Of a DNA stretch of 64,000 nt, positions 35,426 through 44,462 are shown one piece after another. The notes beneath the pieces are model-generated. The model made no database searches. It saw only the letters and a list, made by a program, of their open reading frames with translations, and was not told the DNA's origin. Source of the DNA: an uncultured Planctomycetaceae bacterium (GTDB taxonomy: Bacteria > Planctomycetota > Planctomycetia > Planctomycetales > Planctomycetaceae); NCBI GenBank assembly GCA_943787265.1, contig CALSLT010000050.1, positions 1 through 64,000 of the forward strand, written 5' to 3'. Every line of letters starts with the position of its first letter. The stretch's first letter is position 1. The translations under genes were made by a program, and so were the position numbers.

Positions 35426-36703
35426 ATGTTGGTCGACAGGGAACCTGACCTCGTAACGTCGGCAGAGACCGTCAGAATTCTCCGAGTTTTCTGTTTCGGG
35501 CTGCTGCTGCGATTGGCATTGGTCATTGTGTTCCAGTCTAGCGGGGTCGAGCAGACGCTGAAGCTGACCAGAGATGGGTTCATGTACGATCAGACCGGCA
35601 AGCAGATTGCAGAGCACTACCGAACCGGCGGCGACACAGACTGGCCTGCTCGTGTGACCGGGTTTCTCGATCACCTCTACGAGTACTTTGTCGGGATTAC
35701 CTATTACCTGATCGACGATTCGATGCTTGCCGTAAGAGTAATTAACTCGCTGTGTGGAAGCCTCGTAATTCTCATCACATGGCGAATGGCTCGCTATGTC
35801 TCAGACGCCGATACGGCATTCCGCTGCGGCGTCTGGGCATGCATCTTCCCGACGCTGGTCTATTACTCCTGCCTCCCAGTTCGCGACGCACAGAGTGCGC
35901 TTGGGATGAGCCTCGTGTTCTTTGGCATGACGGCTATTACATCTGCTGGGAAGCCTTTGCACATGATGTCGCTGCCGCTGGGGCTGTGCCTGACGGCTGG
36001 CTATCGCGCATACATGGCGTCTGCACTCGTCGTTCTAATTCCAGCGGCTTGGTTGGCGACATTATTATTTAGCTGGTCAAGAAAGAATCCACAGTTGGCA
36101 TGCCGAAATATACTCGTCGCCGTCCTTGCAGTGGGGGCCATTGGTCCCGCTGCCGTTGCCGAGCTATCTTCAACCCGTAAGGCGGAGAGAGCGACGGATG
36201 TCAATCGCTGGAACAAAGTTCGACGAAAACTGAATAGTGGAAGCGGGGCCGTTTATGAGAAAGACGCTGTCCCGAGTCTTGGAAGGTCAGCTATAGAGAC
36301 GACTCAGAGCGTCAGTATCGGACTCTACTTCTTCTTCGTCAGCGTTAATCCAACCGAGATGAGCAGCATCCGGCAATGGATTGCGCTCCCGGAAGTCTTG
36401 ATCGTTCTGTATATGATCCCAAAACTGTTTCGGGGGGGGGGGGGGCGTCGAGTCATGCGGCATCACAGATTTGAATTCCTGTCTGTGCTGCTCGTTGTTG
36501 GCGCAATTACGTTGGCCTATGCCAGCGTCACGACCAACGCGGGGCCGTTGATGAGATGGCGACTTCAGGTTGTTAACGTGTATATCGTGGTCGCAGCAAT
36601 CGGTTTCGCCCAGTCGTATTCATGTGGATCGCGAGAGCAAGACGAAACGTCAAACCACGATCGTAGCCCAGATGCGGAGTTACTGTCAGAAGTCGTGGCG
36701 TGA
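35426..36703 (+). CDS. Polytopic membrane protein, possibly glycosyltransferase-39-like
   Basis: About 425 residues with roughly ten hydrophobic segments, for example LRVFCFGLLLRLALVIVF, VINSLCGSLVILITW, CGVWACIFPTLVYYS and LVVLIPAAWLATLLF. The layout, with an early loop carrying TRDGFMYDQTGKQIAEHYRTGG and RDAQSALGMSLVF, resembles planctomycetal integral membrane proteins of the dolichol-phosphate-mannosyltransferase (GT39/ArnT-like) group. The catalytic Asp region is not clear, so function is unassigned. ATG 35426 has a GAGG nine bases upstream; ATG 35381 is an alternative. The reading frame runs through a G14 homopolymer at 36432-36445. An IS256-family element follows about 20-75 bp after the stop. 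Confidence 0.65.
   Translation: MLVDREPDLVTSAETVRILRVFCFGLLLRLALVIVFQSSGVEQTLKLTRDGFMYDQTGKQIAEHYRTGGDTDWPARVTGFLDHLYEYFVGITYYLIDDSMLAVRVINSLCGSLVILITWRMARYVSDADTAFRCGVWACIFPTLVYYSCLPVRDAQSALGMSLVFFGMTAITSAGKPLHMMSLPLGLCLTAGYRAYMASALVVLIPAAWLATLLFSWSRKNPQLACRNILVAVLAVGAIGPAAVAELSSTRKAERATDVNRWNKVRRKLNSGSGAVYEKDAVPSLGRSAIETTQSVSIGLYFFFVSVNPTEMSSIRQWIALPEVLIVLYMIPKLFRGGGGRRVMRHHRFEFLSVLLVVGAITLAYASVTTNAGPLMRWRLQVVNVYIVVAAIGFAQSYSCGSREQDETSNHDRSPDAELLSEVVA
36432..36445 (+). repeat. Fourteen-G homopolymer inside a coding region
   Basis: C followed by 14 consecutive G encodes RGGGG in the membrane protein. With 14 G the frame stays open to 36703. Loss or gain of one G would shift it. Tracts of this length are classical slippage sites for phase variation and are also error-prone in sequencing. 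Confidence 0.9.
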
Positions 36704-36719
36704 GAGATTGAAGAAAGGT

Positions 36720-36779
36720 GGCGTATCCTGCTGAGGGAATTGACTCTTCAGCCGCCCACAATGGGCACAAGGATACGCC
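36720..36779 (+). repeat. Inverted repeat immediately upstream of the IS256-family transposase start
   Basis: GGCGTATCCT at 36720-36729 pairs with AGGATACGCC at 36770-36779, whose last base abuts the ATG. In a read-through transcript the hairpin would bury the ribosome binding site. It may also mark the left end of the element. I could not find a matching right end, so boundaries stay open. Confidence 0.6.
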
Positions 36780-38093
36780 ATGAGAAACGCTACGAGAGAT
36801 GTTGATCAAATTCCAGCCAGGGATTCAGAGGACGGGATTCCCTCGCCGGAGGTGTTGAAGTTTCGAGCGAATTTCGAGAGCCGCAGTCCTTTGGATGAGT
36901 TGCTTCGCGAGGGAGCCAGACGGATGCTGCAGGCGGCGATTGATGCCGAAGTCGATGATTTTCTGGCAGAGCATTCTGGTCGCCGAGATGAGCAGGGCCG
37001 TCGCTTGGTTGTTCGCAATGGATCACTGCCCGAGCGGGAAATTTTAACGGCAGCTGGCACGCTTCCGGTGCGTCAGCCGCGAGTTCGTGACAGATCTCCC
37101 GAGGCGGCCGATCGAGTCCGTTTTTCGCCGCAGGTGCTGCCCCCGTATCTGAAAAGAACGAACTCGATCGAAGAGCTGATTCCGTGGCTGTACCTGAAAG
37201 GAATTTCCACCGGCGATTTTTCTGAAGCCCTGCAGGCACTTGTTGGAGAGCGAGCCAAAGGACTCAGTGCTAACGTCGTTGTCAGACTCAAAGAACAATG
37301 GTCCGACGAATACGAAGAGTGGTCCAAACGCGATTTGTCTCAGCAGCAGTACGTCTATGTGTGGGCCGACGGTATCCACGTCAACGTCCGACTGGAAGAC
37401 GATGCCAATAAAAAACAGTGCATTCTCGTGCTGATCGGTGCCACCGCAGATGGTCGCAAAGAGTTGATCGCGATCCTCGACGGATACCGCGAAAGCGAAC
37501 AAAGCTGGAGCGAACTGCTGCTCGGCCTGAAGCATCGCGGGCTGGCGATGACTCCGAAAGTGGCAGTCGCCGATGGAGCACTCGGCTTCTGGGCCGCCGC
37601 CCGAAAGGTTTTTCCTGAGATGCGTGAGCAACGCTGCTGGGTTCACAAAACAGCCAACGTGCTCAACAACCTGCCGAAGAGTGTGCAGCCCAAAGCGAAA
37701 TCAGACCTGCACGACATCTGGCAGGCCGAAACTCGTGAAGCGGCCAACAACGCCTTCGATCACTTCGTGGAAAAATACAAAGCGAAGTATCCGAAATCCT
37801 GCGAATCACTCAGCAAAGATCGCGAGGTACTGCTGACCTTCTACGACTTCCCCGCCGAGCACTGGGCTCACCTGAGAACGACCAATCCAATTGAATCGAC
37901 CTTTGCCACCATCCGTCTGAGACACCGCCGAACCAAAGGCAGCGGCACACGCCGAACCAGTCTGGCCATGATGTTCAAGCTGGCCGAATCCGCCTCAAAG
38001 AAATGGAGAAGACTCAGAGGCTACGAACAAATCACACTCGTCATCCAGGGACAACTTTTCGTCGACGGAACCCTGCAGGAAAACGCCGCCTGA
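36780..38093 (+). CDS. IS256-family transposase
   Basis: 437 residues, complete. A DDE-type mutator-like transposase of the IS256 family: VEVDDFLAEHSGR-like N-terminal region (AEVDDFLAEHSGRRDEQG, about 58-75), catalytic D in YVWADGIHVNVR, D in VAVADGALGFWAA, the CxxH-like EQRCWVHKTANVLNNLP, and E in RTTNPIESTFATIRLR. All motifs are intact, so the protein is probably active. The neighbouring IS3-family element begins only about 60 bp after the stop and may have removed or displaced the right end of this element. Confidence 0.95.
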   Translation: MRNATRDVDQIPARDSEDGIPSPEVLKFRANFESRSPLDELLREGARRMLQAAIDAEVDDFLAEHSGRRDEQGRRLVVRNGSLPEREILTAAGTLPVRQPRVRDRSPEAADRVRFSPQVLPPYLKRTNSIEELIPWLYLKGISTGDFSEALQALVGERAKGLSANVVVRLKEQWSDEYEEWSKRDLSQQQYVYVWADGIHVNVRLEDDANKKQCILVLIGATADGRKELIAILDGYRESEQSWSELLLGLKHRGLAMTPKVAVADGALGFWAAARKVFPEMREQRCWVHKTANVLNNLPKSVQPKAKSDLHDIWQAETREAANNAFDHFVEKYKAKYPKSCESLSKDREVLLTFYDFPAEHWAHLRTTNPIESTFATIRLRHRRTKGSGTRRTSLAMMFKLAESASKKWRRLRGYEQITLVIQGQLFVDGTLQENAA

Positions 38094-38198
38094 CTCAGCC
38101 TCAGGCCACGACAATTGACAATAGTTCCGGTCTGATTGCGTTAGCCCATGACTGTTGGATACCTGAAAGATTTCCAAAAATTCTTTCAAGAGACCGTT

Positions 38199-38516
38199 AT
38201 GCCAGAGAAATCGAAGCGTGTACGTCGTTCATTCAGTGATCAGTTCAAGCAGGACGCAGTCGACCTTGTCGTCAAGCAGGGGTACTCGTTCAAGGCGGCA
38301 GCGGACGCCGTTGGCGTTGGTGCGAAGAGTCTCAGGGACTGGCACGCAAAGTTGGCTCCTGAGCCTGAACCGTGCGATGACGACGCCTCGGCCGCTGCGT
38401 TGCAGGATGAGATCAAGCGTCTGAAGAAGCGTCTGAAGAAGCGTTTGCAGCGAGTTGAAATGGAACGTGAAATCTTAAAAAAAGCCACAGCGTACTTCGC
38501 GAGGGAGTCACATTGA
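38199..38516 (+). CDS. IS3-family transposase OrfA (HTH/leucine zipper)
   Basis: 105 residues from ATG 38199. An HTH region (RRSFSDQFKQDAVDLVV, then FKAAADAVGVGAKSLRDW) is followed by a coiled coil (LQDEIKRLKKRLKKRLQRVEMEREILKKA). A 12-base duplication (CGTCTGAAGAAG twice) lengthens the coil. Near the end, TTAAAAAAAG gives an A_AAA_AAA slippery site at which -1 frameshifting could create the OrfAB fusion. The stop TGA overlaps the TTG at which the OrfB frame begins. Confidence 0.93.
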   Translation: MPEKSKRVRRSFSDQFKQDAVDLVVKQGYSFKAAADAVGVGAKSLRDWHAKLAPEPEPCDDDASAAALQDEIKRLKKRLKKRLQRVEMEREILKKATAYFARESH

Positions 38517-39397
38517 AATACGCATGGATCAAGCAGCATCGTGACTCATTTTCGGTGAAATCGATGTGTCGAACGCTCGATATCAGCACGAGCGGATACT
38601 ACAGGTGGCTGAAGGCCGGGCCCGGCTTGAGGGGTCAACGATCGGCTCGAATTCGCACATCGATCAAGTAGGTGTACGACGAGTCCCACGGAATCTATGG
38701 CAGTTACAAAATTGCTGATCGACTCAAGAAGGATGACTCTCTGGAAGCAGCATGCCGTAACACAGTCGCCACGGCGATGCGTGAAATGGGACTGAAAAGC
38801 AAGGTTTCAAAGAAGTTCTCGCCAACAACAACCGTTTCTGATCCAGCAAAAGCGGCCGCACCAAATGTTCTCAACCAGTCCTTCAAAACCGACGCCCCGA
38901 ACAGAAAGTGGGCGACCGACATCACGTACTTGCCGACGACTGCCGGCTGGGTTTACCTGGCTGTTGTCCTGGACCTGTTCAGCCGCAAGGTCGTTGGCTG
39001 GGCGATTTCTGAAAGTCTCGCCACACCACTGGTCAGTTCGGCTCTTCGTAACGCCGTTGAATTACGAAAGCCCGATACGAACGGCTTGCTTCATCACAGC
39101 GATCGAGGCTCGCAGTACACCAGCGATGATTACCAACAGACTCTGAAAACTCTCAACATGACCTGCTCGATGAGTCGTACGGGTTGCTGCTACGACAATG
39201 CCGTCATGGAACGTTTCTTCTGGTCGCTCAAGCACGAGTGGACGAAGTTCGAATCCTTCGACAACATCTGCGACGCCAGGCTCAGCGTCTTCCAGTACAT
39301 CGACACTTTCTACAACTCAAAGCGAATCCATCAGACCCTCGGATACCGAACACATGACGAATGTGAAGAACAGTATCAAGCAAAACTAGCCGTCTAA
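38513..39397 (+). pseudogene. IS3-family transposase OrfB with an internal amber stop
   Basis: The frame starts KYAWIKQHRDSFSVKSMCRTLDISTSGYYRW, stops at TAG 38669-38671, then continues in the same frame with VYDESHGIYGSYKIADRL. The rve integrase core is complete: D in RKWATDITYLPT, D in LLHHSDRGSQYTS and E in DNAVMERFFWSLKHEW, ending QTLGYRTHDECEEQYQ. A single base change (TAG at a position where relatives have a sense codon) explains the break. The downstream part could be made from GTG 38672, but it lacks the N-terminal HTH-like domain, so the copy is probably inactive. Confidence 0.88.
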
Positions 39398-39401
39398 AAA
39401 A

Positions 39402-40556
39402 CTATTTCAGGTGTCCACCACAAGTGGGCAATCGCAGATAGCTTCTCTCATGCGTAGCCACGACCGCGTTCTGATGAACGATCTCCACGCGATCGACGTA
39501 GGCTTTCATCGTGACCGATTGAAAAGCACAGTGCCGCGGAACGCTGTAACTCACGTTGTCGAAGCGGGCGAACTGGTACTTGTCAACTTTGGCTTCCCGT
39601 CGAATACTCGTATCGAAACCGTGCTTCGGTAATCCCGCAGAGGCATCGCGGTCCTGCTCAAAACGAACGCCGATCGTCTCCGTTTTGCCGCTGCTTTTCC
39701 GGTCATGGTCGCGTACGCAGCACTCGCGCAGATAGACGTTGAGTTCGGCCATCTGCATCTGCGGAATCGGCGTCGACCACTTCCGCTCCAGCGTCTTCAC
39801 GCGATTCTCGACCACCGGCTTTTCATTGCCGCTGGCCGGAAGACAGAACAGCGGTTCGAAAGCAAAGTGACTGGCCAGTGCGGCGTAGCGCGAGTTGACC
39901 TTCCGCTCGCGGCTTGAAAGAACGGCGTCCGCCACCGTCGGAGGATTGTCCCACCAGACTTCTTTCGGCACGCAACCAAAGAAGCCAAACGCTTGAGCCA
40001 TGCCTTCCAGAATCGCCTCGGTCCGCTGAGTCGGGAACGCAATCGCGAACGGAGCGTTCGAATACGACCACACCAGAATCAGCACGTTGACCTTGCGACG
40101 ACCGTCCGGAAAGTCGACCTGAATCTCGCCGAAGTCTGCTTCGACACGCTGCCCCGGATCGTGATCCAGAGGAATGAACGTCTCGCGTTTCGACTTGCGA
40201 TGCTGCTTCACAAAGCGACGCACCGAATCGTAAGCGCTCTGATAACGACCTTCGTCGCCAGCATCGTCACTGTCCTCATCCCGCAGCCGCTCGAAAATCC
40301 GCATCGCCGTATGACGCTGCTTCGGCGGCGAAGACTCATCCTGTTTCAGAATCTCAAGAATCCGAGCCTTGAATGGTCCCAGCTTGGGAGCTGACTGACG
40401 CGACCGCTTCGCGTACGGCCGCGGTTCTGACTCACCACGCAGAATCTGCCGAACCTTCTGTCGCGAATGATGAAAACGCCGAGCAATCTCGCGAATGCTC
40501 ATCCCATCACGATGAGCACGCCTGATCCGTCCACCGTAAGCATCCTTCGCCCCCAA
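39402..40556 (-). pseudogene. istA: IS21-family transposase IstA, 3' end cut by the IS3 element
   Basis: About 384 residues from a probable TTG at 40556: AYGGRIRRAHRDGMSIREIARRFHHSRQKVRQIL (HTH), then the catalytic core with D in QRVEADFGEIQVDFPDG, D in EVWWDNPPTVADAVL and the E in EKPVVENRVKTLERKW. The natural protein is longer. Here it ends with residues encoded by the IS3 terminus (CGGHLK) right after THERSYLRLPT. The partner gene istB is absent, so at least the right half of this IS21 element is gone. The 5' end of the element probably lies near 40660. Confidence 0.85.
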
Positions 40557-40659
40557 AGCTCTGAACCTGAATGATTCAAAGCTTCCAGAGACTGCTACGG
40601 TGGGGCCATTTTCAACGCCGATCAGCTCTCCGAAGTGGGTCCGTTTTGAACGCCTATCT

Positions 40660-40910
40660 CCATGAAAGACTGATTGAGAACATTCGGTGCGGCCACCTTT
40701 GCTGTATCTCATCCTGTAACACCGCCGTGGAAGAGTCATCGCGGACGACCGGGCTCGCTTGCCAGTTGTTCGTGCCGGCCTCTCAGGTTGCTTGTTGCAA
40801 CAGCCTCCTCGGCCTCCCTGAACGAGTAGCCCTGCTTGACGACGAGATTAACTGGGCCTGCTTGCGAGCCCCACGTCGTCGAGCCATCGGTGGTCGTACG
40901 TCTGGTGTGG
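40660..40910 (-). pseudogene. Decayed IS3-family relic (orfA fused to an orfB piece)
   Basis: The minus strand from about 40890 follows the intact IS3 orfA: GTCGTCAAGCAGGG, then ACTCGTTCA and AGGATGAGAT are shared. It then jumps to orfB sequence equivalent to positions 38851-38889 (GGCCGCACCxAATGTTCTCA, CAGTCxTTCA) and stops where IS21 sequence begins. It is thus an older copy with an internal deletion, later hit by the IS21 element. The plus-strand reading frame over it is not a gene. Confidence 0.75.
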
Positions 40911-40927
40911 GCCCGCCGCGATGTGAG

Positions 40928-42091
40928 TCAGCCGTCGTACGGAATCAGCCGGAAGCGTCCGCCGTGGCGTTTAGCCATTTGTTTCATGAACTGGTGCGAG
41001 CTGAATGCTTCGACAAGTTTTCGGTAGTCGCTGCGCGAGCCGGCCGTTTCGCGGGCACCAGTTCGGTCGTCATCCAGCAGCCGGTTGTACGCGCGTCGCA
41101 TGTTGTCGGTGAATGGGGCATCGAAGGCGAAGGTATGGATCTCGGTCTTTCCCGACTTCAGGCTCAACAGATCCTGCTCAACGCGATAGGTGAAACTGCC
41201 ATCGGTCAGGAAGTACAGAATGTCCGGTTGCAGTCTTAGTGCGTGCTGGAGAGCGATTCTTGGCTCGGTATTCCCTTCAGCTTTTATGTCCTTCATCCAG
41301 TAAAGGTATTTCAGCTTCGGTTGCTCGGCGGCCTGGACAGGAACAGGCGATGGCATGGGGATCGAGAAGTCGTTGAAGAAGATGAGATAGAATTCGGACT
41401 CCGGCCCCATTCCCTGGATCGACTTGATCAGTTCGAGCTTCATGCGTTTGAAGCGAGTCTTCGCTTCAGTGTCGTGGGGATGGTTCATGCTGCGAGAACA
41501 GTCCAGCACAAAAACGACTCGTCGACCAATCGGCCTGAGACCAAAGAACGAGTCCGCAGCGTCGCTTCCTTCTCCGTCGCCGAATCCGTCACCACTGCCA
41601 AGGCCATCTCGCGAACCGGATGCCGAACCAACCGGTGTCGTGGCGCCGCCAACGTTCGCGTTCAGCCAAGGAGAACTCACCGCACTTGCGATCAGCAGAG
41701 ACTGCTCGCCTGTCGGCATTAAGGAGTCATGAGGATTCGTGAGCTGACTCTGGTAATCAGCCATCGACTGCCCGCCAGTAATGAGTGGCGGACTCAGATC
41801 GGCCAATGCGAGCGCGTCCTCAAACTGAAGTTCACCGTCGGCCGACGATTCTGAATCAGACATCGTCATCAAAGCGTCGATCGATGGCAGGCCTTCGTTC
41901 TGGGAAGGGATCGCGTACCAGATCAGTCCGCAGGCGGTGAGCAGGCACGCGTGGACAATCAGCGAAATCGTACAGGCTGATAAGTAGGCTCGAGCGTCAG
42001 AATCACGAGCCGCGACGTCAACGGTGCCGGCAGGCTGAGTCGCTGCCGTTACCTTTGCGTGAGGCAGCAGATTTGTCGCGATTGCGCTCAC
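40928..42091 (-). CDS. Membrane-anchored von Willebrand factor A domain protein
   Basis: 387 residues from a GTG start. One transmembrane segment (about 37-60) is followed by a Gly/Ser/Asp-rich linker (about 148-182) and a VWA domain. The MIDAS motif DCSRSMN is complete (D197, S199, S201), and later positions include YLIFFNDF and ILYFLTDGSF. VWA domains bind ligands through a divalent metal. Similar planctomycetal proteins are membrane-bound with the VWA outside the cytoplasm. The 3' end borders the IS relic but the domain looks complete. No MoxR ATPase is next to it. Confidence 0.88.
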   Translation of the reverse strand: MSAIATNLLPHAKVTAATQPAGTVDVAARDSDARAYLSACTISLIVHACLLTACGLIWYAIPSQNEGLPSIDALMTMSDSESSADGELQFEDALALADLSPPLITGGQSMADYQSQLTNPHDSLMPTGEQSLLIASAVSSPWLNANVGGATTPVGSASGSRDGLGSGDGFGDGEGSDAADSFFGLRPIGRRVVFVLDCSRSMNHPHDTEAKTRFKRMKLELIKSIQGMGPESEFYLIFFNDFSIPMPSPVPVQAAEQPKLKYLYWMKDIKAEGNTEPRIALQHALRLQPDILYFLTDGSFTYRVEQDLLSLKSGKTEIHTFAFDAPFTDNMRRAYNRLLDDDRTGARETAGSRSDYRKLVEAFSSHQFMKQMAKRHGGRFRLIPYDG

Positions 42092-42343
42092 TGTCAGAAT
42101 CCCTGAAACCTTGCGTTTACCCGGTCAAAACGTATCAGCCGGAACCTTCATTCGTTCCGACAGCGTACCTGCCGGAAGGGTAGCTGGCAAAACGGAATGC
42201 TGTTCGCACGGCCGTTTTACAGCCTTCTCGACATCGCTGCGTCGTGTTCCGGTGAGTATGCCAGCTATCCGACCAGAAAATCCGGTTAAGCCTCGCGGCT
42301 GAAAGCGGTACTGTACGGTGACACTTCATCAGGATCGCCCCAA

Positions 42344-42754
42344 ATGACACCCGTGGCTGAGCCGAGACCTATCCTGTTTTTCGACGGCGTCTGTGGACTC
42401 TGTAACCGCTTCGTCGATTTCGTGCTGAAACACGATCGCCGCGGGCGAGTTTGCGTGGCACCACTTCAAGGTTCAACGGCTGAAGCATCCCTTCCCGAAG
42501 AGATTGTCCGAGGCCTGGATACCGTCGTTCTGCTTGACGGCGAGTCGTGGCACATTCGGTCCAGTGCAATCGTCCGGATCTTCTGGAAGATCGGTGGACT
42601 ATGGAGCATTCTCGGAACGCTGTTGTGGTTCATTCCGAAACCGCTTCGCGATCTCGGCTACAAGATCATCGCTCGGAGTCGGTACCGCCTGTTTGGTAAG
42701 AAAGAAACCTGTCGACTGCCGACTGCCGCTGAGCGTGATCGATTTCTTGAGTAA
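42344..42754 (+). CDS. DCC1-like thiol-disulfide oxidoreductase (DUF393)
   Basis: 136 residues. The family signature is present at the N-terminus: ILFFDGVCGLCNRFVDFVL, with D14 and the C17-x-x-C20 redox pair. The middle has VVLLDGESWHIRSSAIVRI and a hydrophobic GGLWSILGTLLWFIPKPLRDLGY, and the end ARSRYRLFGKKETCRLP is also typical. These small proteins have a thioredoxin-like fold and are thought to be disulfide oxidoreductases; the physiological partner is unknown. AGGATCG precedes the ATG. Confidence 0.92.
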   Translation: MTPVAEPRPILFFDGVCGLCNRFVDFVLKHDRRGRVCVAPLQGSTAEASLPEEIVRGLDTVVLLDGESWHIRSSAIVRIFWKIGGLWSILGTLLWFIPKPLRDLGYKIIARSRYRLFGKKETCRLPTAAERDRFLE

Positions 42755-42898
42755 CGGTTGTACGGCGATCGCCGACTTCGACGTTGGAATTGTCATAAAC
42801 TGCACACTGTCGGTCTGCGTGTTATTTACTCTGCCGTGCAGCTTCCTCATGATTTCTGAACTCGTCAGTCGTTCTGTCCTGTGAGGAGATTCTTGTCG

Positions 42899-44197
42899 AT
42901 GGTTGCTCGAAGATTTCGGTGCGGACGCTTCGCTTTGATTGCTGGCCTGGCACTTTGCTCAATAATGGTTTCCTCGTCGACTGGACTTGCTCAGCGAACG
43001 AAAACAGCGGATGACAAGCCTCAGCCAGCCAGTGTACCGCCGCGTGACGTACGGTCGCGAAACTTTCTGCTTCACACAGACCTCAACGATAAAGATGCCG
43101 AAGACTTGCTCGAACGGCTGGAGAACATGCTTCGACTGATCTCGAAGTATTGGGCACAGCCGAATCGAAAGACGATCGAGTGCTTTGTCGTTAAGGACTT
43201 AAATAATTGGCCGCCCAATTCGATCGCACCGGTTGGACTCGCGAGCATCCAGGGGAAAGCTGGAGTAACGGCAACAACTGTTCGGTCATTGGGCCGGCAG
43301 TTCGATGCAAAGGCCGTGGTCTATGCCTACGCCAATCGCGGCACGCCTCAACATGAAGCCGTGCATGCGTACTGCGGTCAGACGTTTGGCCGAACCGGTC
43401 CGCTCTGGTATTCCGAGGGTATGGCGGAGATGGGGAACTACTGGAACGAAGGCGACGCCAGCGTTAATTGTGGCCGGTACGTCGTGCAGTACATTCATTC
43501 GTCGCCGCCGAAAACTTTGAACGCGATCGTGAATTCGAAAGAAGTTACGGGTGACTCGTGGCAGAACTACGCGTGGCGCTGGGCTCTTTGCCACCTGCTG
43601 GCGAACAATCCGAATTACCGTGACAGATTTCGCCCGCTCGGACTCGCCATGCTGACGGGACAACGAGCTTCGTTTAACAGCGCGTATGGCAGCATGGCTG
43701 AAGAGATTTCTTTCGAATACCTGTTTTTTCTCAAACACTTCGACATCGGCTACCGCGCCGACCTTGTGTTTTGGAACTGGAAGACAAAGTTCACTTCACC
43801 TCGCGGTTCAAGAAGACTAACGAGTTCCATTCAGTCGAAAGCTGGTTGGCAGGCTTCGCGTTGTCGTGTCAAAGCTGGGACAAAGTACGAATACTCGGCA
43901 TCCGGAAAATGGCAGGTCGATGAGAGCGCGGAACTGGTTGACGCTGGCGGTGCAGAAGACGGCCGTGGCCGCTTGATTGGAGCCATCTTCGACCGTCGCG
44001 AATACAAACTCGGTGAGCCGTTCGAACTCGGAGCATACGGCACGTTCACTCCGGAAGCCGACGGAGAACTCGTGCTCCGCTGCCAGGACGACTGGCACAA
44101 GATCAACGACGGCAACTCCGGAAAGATGTCCGTCCTGATCAAACTCGAAGGCAGTGGGGACCCGTTACCAGATCCACGGAACAAAGCTCGGAGTTAG
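42899..44197 (+). CDS. Secreted putative zinc metallopeptidase (HEAVH motif, DUF1570-like)
   Basis: 432 residues. A signal peptide (about 1-32, ending STGLAQR) is followed by a domain with HEAVHAYCG (H152, E153, H156), then GPLWYSEGMAEMGNYW, where E173 is a fit for the third zinc ligand of a gluzincin. This is the arrangement of the planctomycetal DUF1570-like family of predicted metallopeptidases. The C-terminal third is a separate beta-rich domain (KAGTKYEYSASGKWQV, LIGAIFD, YGTFTPEADGELVLRCQDDW) like lectin- or PA14-type modules. ATG 42899 is preceded by GAGGAGA; an in-frame GTG lies 18 bases upstream. Confidence 0.75.
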   Translation: MVARRFRCGRFALIAGLALCSIMVSSSTGLAQRTKTADDKPQPASVPPRDVRSRNFLLHTDLNDKDAEDLLERLENMLRLISKYWAQPNRKTIECFVVKDLNNWPPNSIAPVGLASIQGKAGVTATTVRSLGRQFDAKAVVYAYANRGTPQHEAVHAYCGQTFGRTGPLWYSEGMAEMGNYWNEGDASVNCGRYVVQYIHSSPPKTLNAIVNSKEVTGDSWQNYAWRWALCHLLANNPNYRDRFRPLGLAMLTGQRASFNSAYGSMAEEISFEYLFFLKHFDIGYRADLVFWNWKTKFTSPRGSRRLTSSIQSKAGWQASRCRVKAGTKYEYSASGKWQVDESAELVDAGGAEDGRGRLIGAIFDRREYKLGEPFELGAYGTFTPEADGELVLRCQDDWHKINDGNSGKMSVLIKLEGSGDPLPDPRNKARS

Positions 44198-44307
44198 GAT
44201 GATGAAGCTTGCACCGGAAGAGCTTGCGATTGGTTACTTGGACTCGATTCCCGAAACTGTTTATTCGACGGCTGGTATCTCGCAGTGCTGTTCTTTGACT
44301 TCGGCAG

Positions 44308-44462
44308 ATGGTTAGTTTTCGAGCGTCTGATGGATACTCATTGAGTTATAGAAAGTTTTGACGTTCTGGAAGACGCTGAGTTTTGCCAGAGTGATGTTCT
44401 TGATGAATTCGACCTTCGTCTGCCCATGCCTGGGCGATTAGAAGAATCGCTCCGTGACAATT
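44308..44462 (-). pseudogene. IS3-family orfB relic (C-terminal part)
   Basis: On the minus strand this codes TKVEFIKNITLAKLSVFQ then NVKTFYNSMSIHQTLEN, closely matching the C-terminal part of the OrfB at 38513-39397 (TKFESFDNICDARLSVFQ, YIDTFYNSKRIHQTLGY). Similarity goes back to the GAACGTTTCTTCTGGTCGCT region around the catalytic Glu. The rest of the element is gone. It abuts the 3' end of the methyltransferase gene. Confidence 0.8.

Larger units (their letters stand above)
38153..39420 (+). mobile_element. IS3-family insertion sequence, about 1,268 bp
   Basis: The ends are TGTTGGATACCTGAAAGA (left) and, read inward from the right, TGGTGGACACCTGAAATA, giving 15 of 18 matching positions with TG/CA termini as in IS3 elements. 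It contains orfA and orfB in a -1 relation. The right end cuts an IS21-family istA gene. No clear short target duplication was found. Confidence 0.85.

Noticed and set aside
36720..36779. Inverted repeat as the two terminal repeats of the IS256-family element
   Set aside because: Both arms lie on the same side of the gene, so they cannot be the two ends; at most one arm is part of an end.
40571..41239. Plus-strand open frame over the IS relic and the VWA gene
   Set aside because: It crosses an IS21/IS3 junction and the 3' end of the VWA gene on the other strand, so it cannot be a single real gene.
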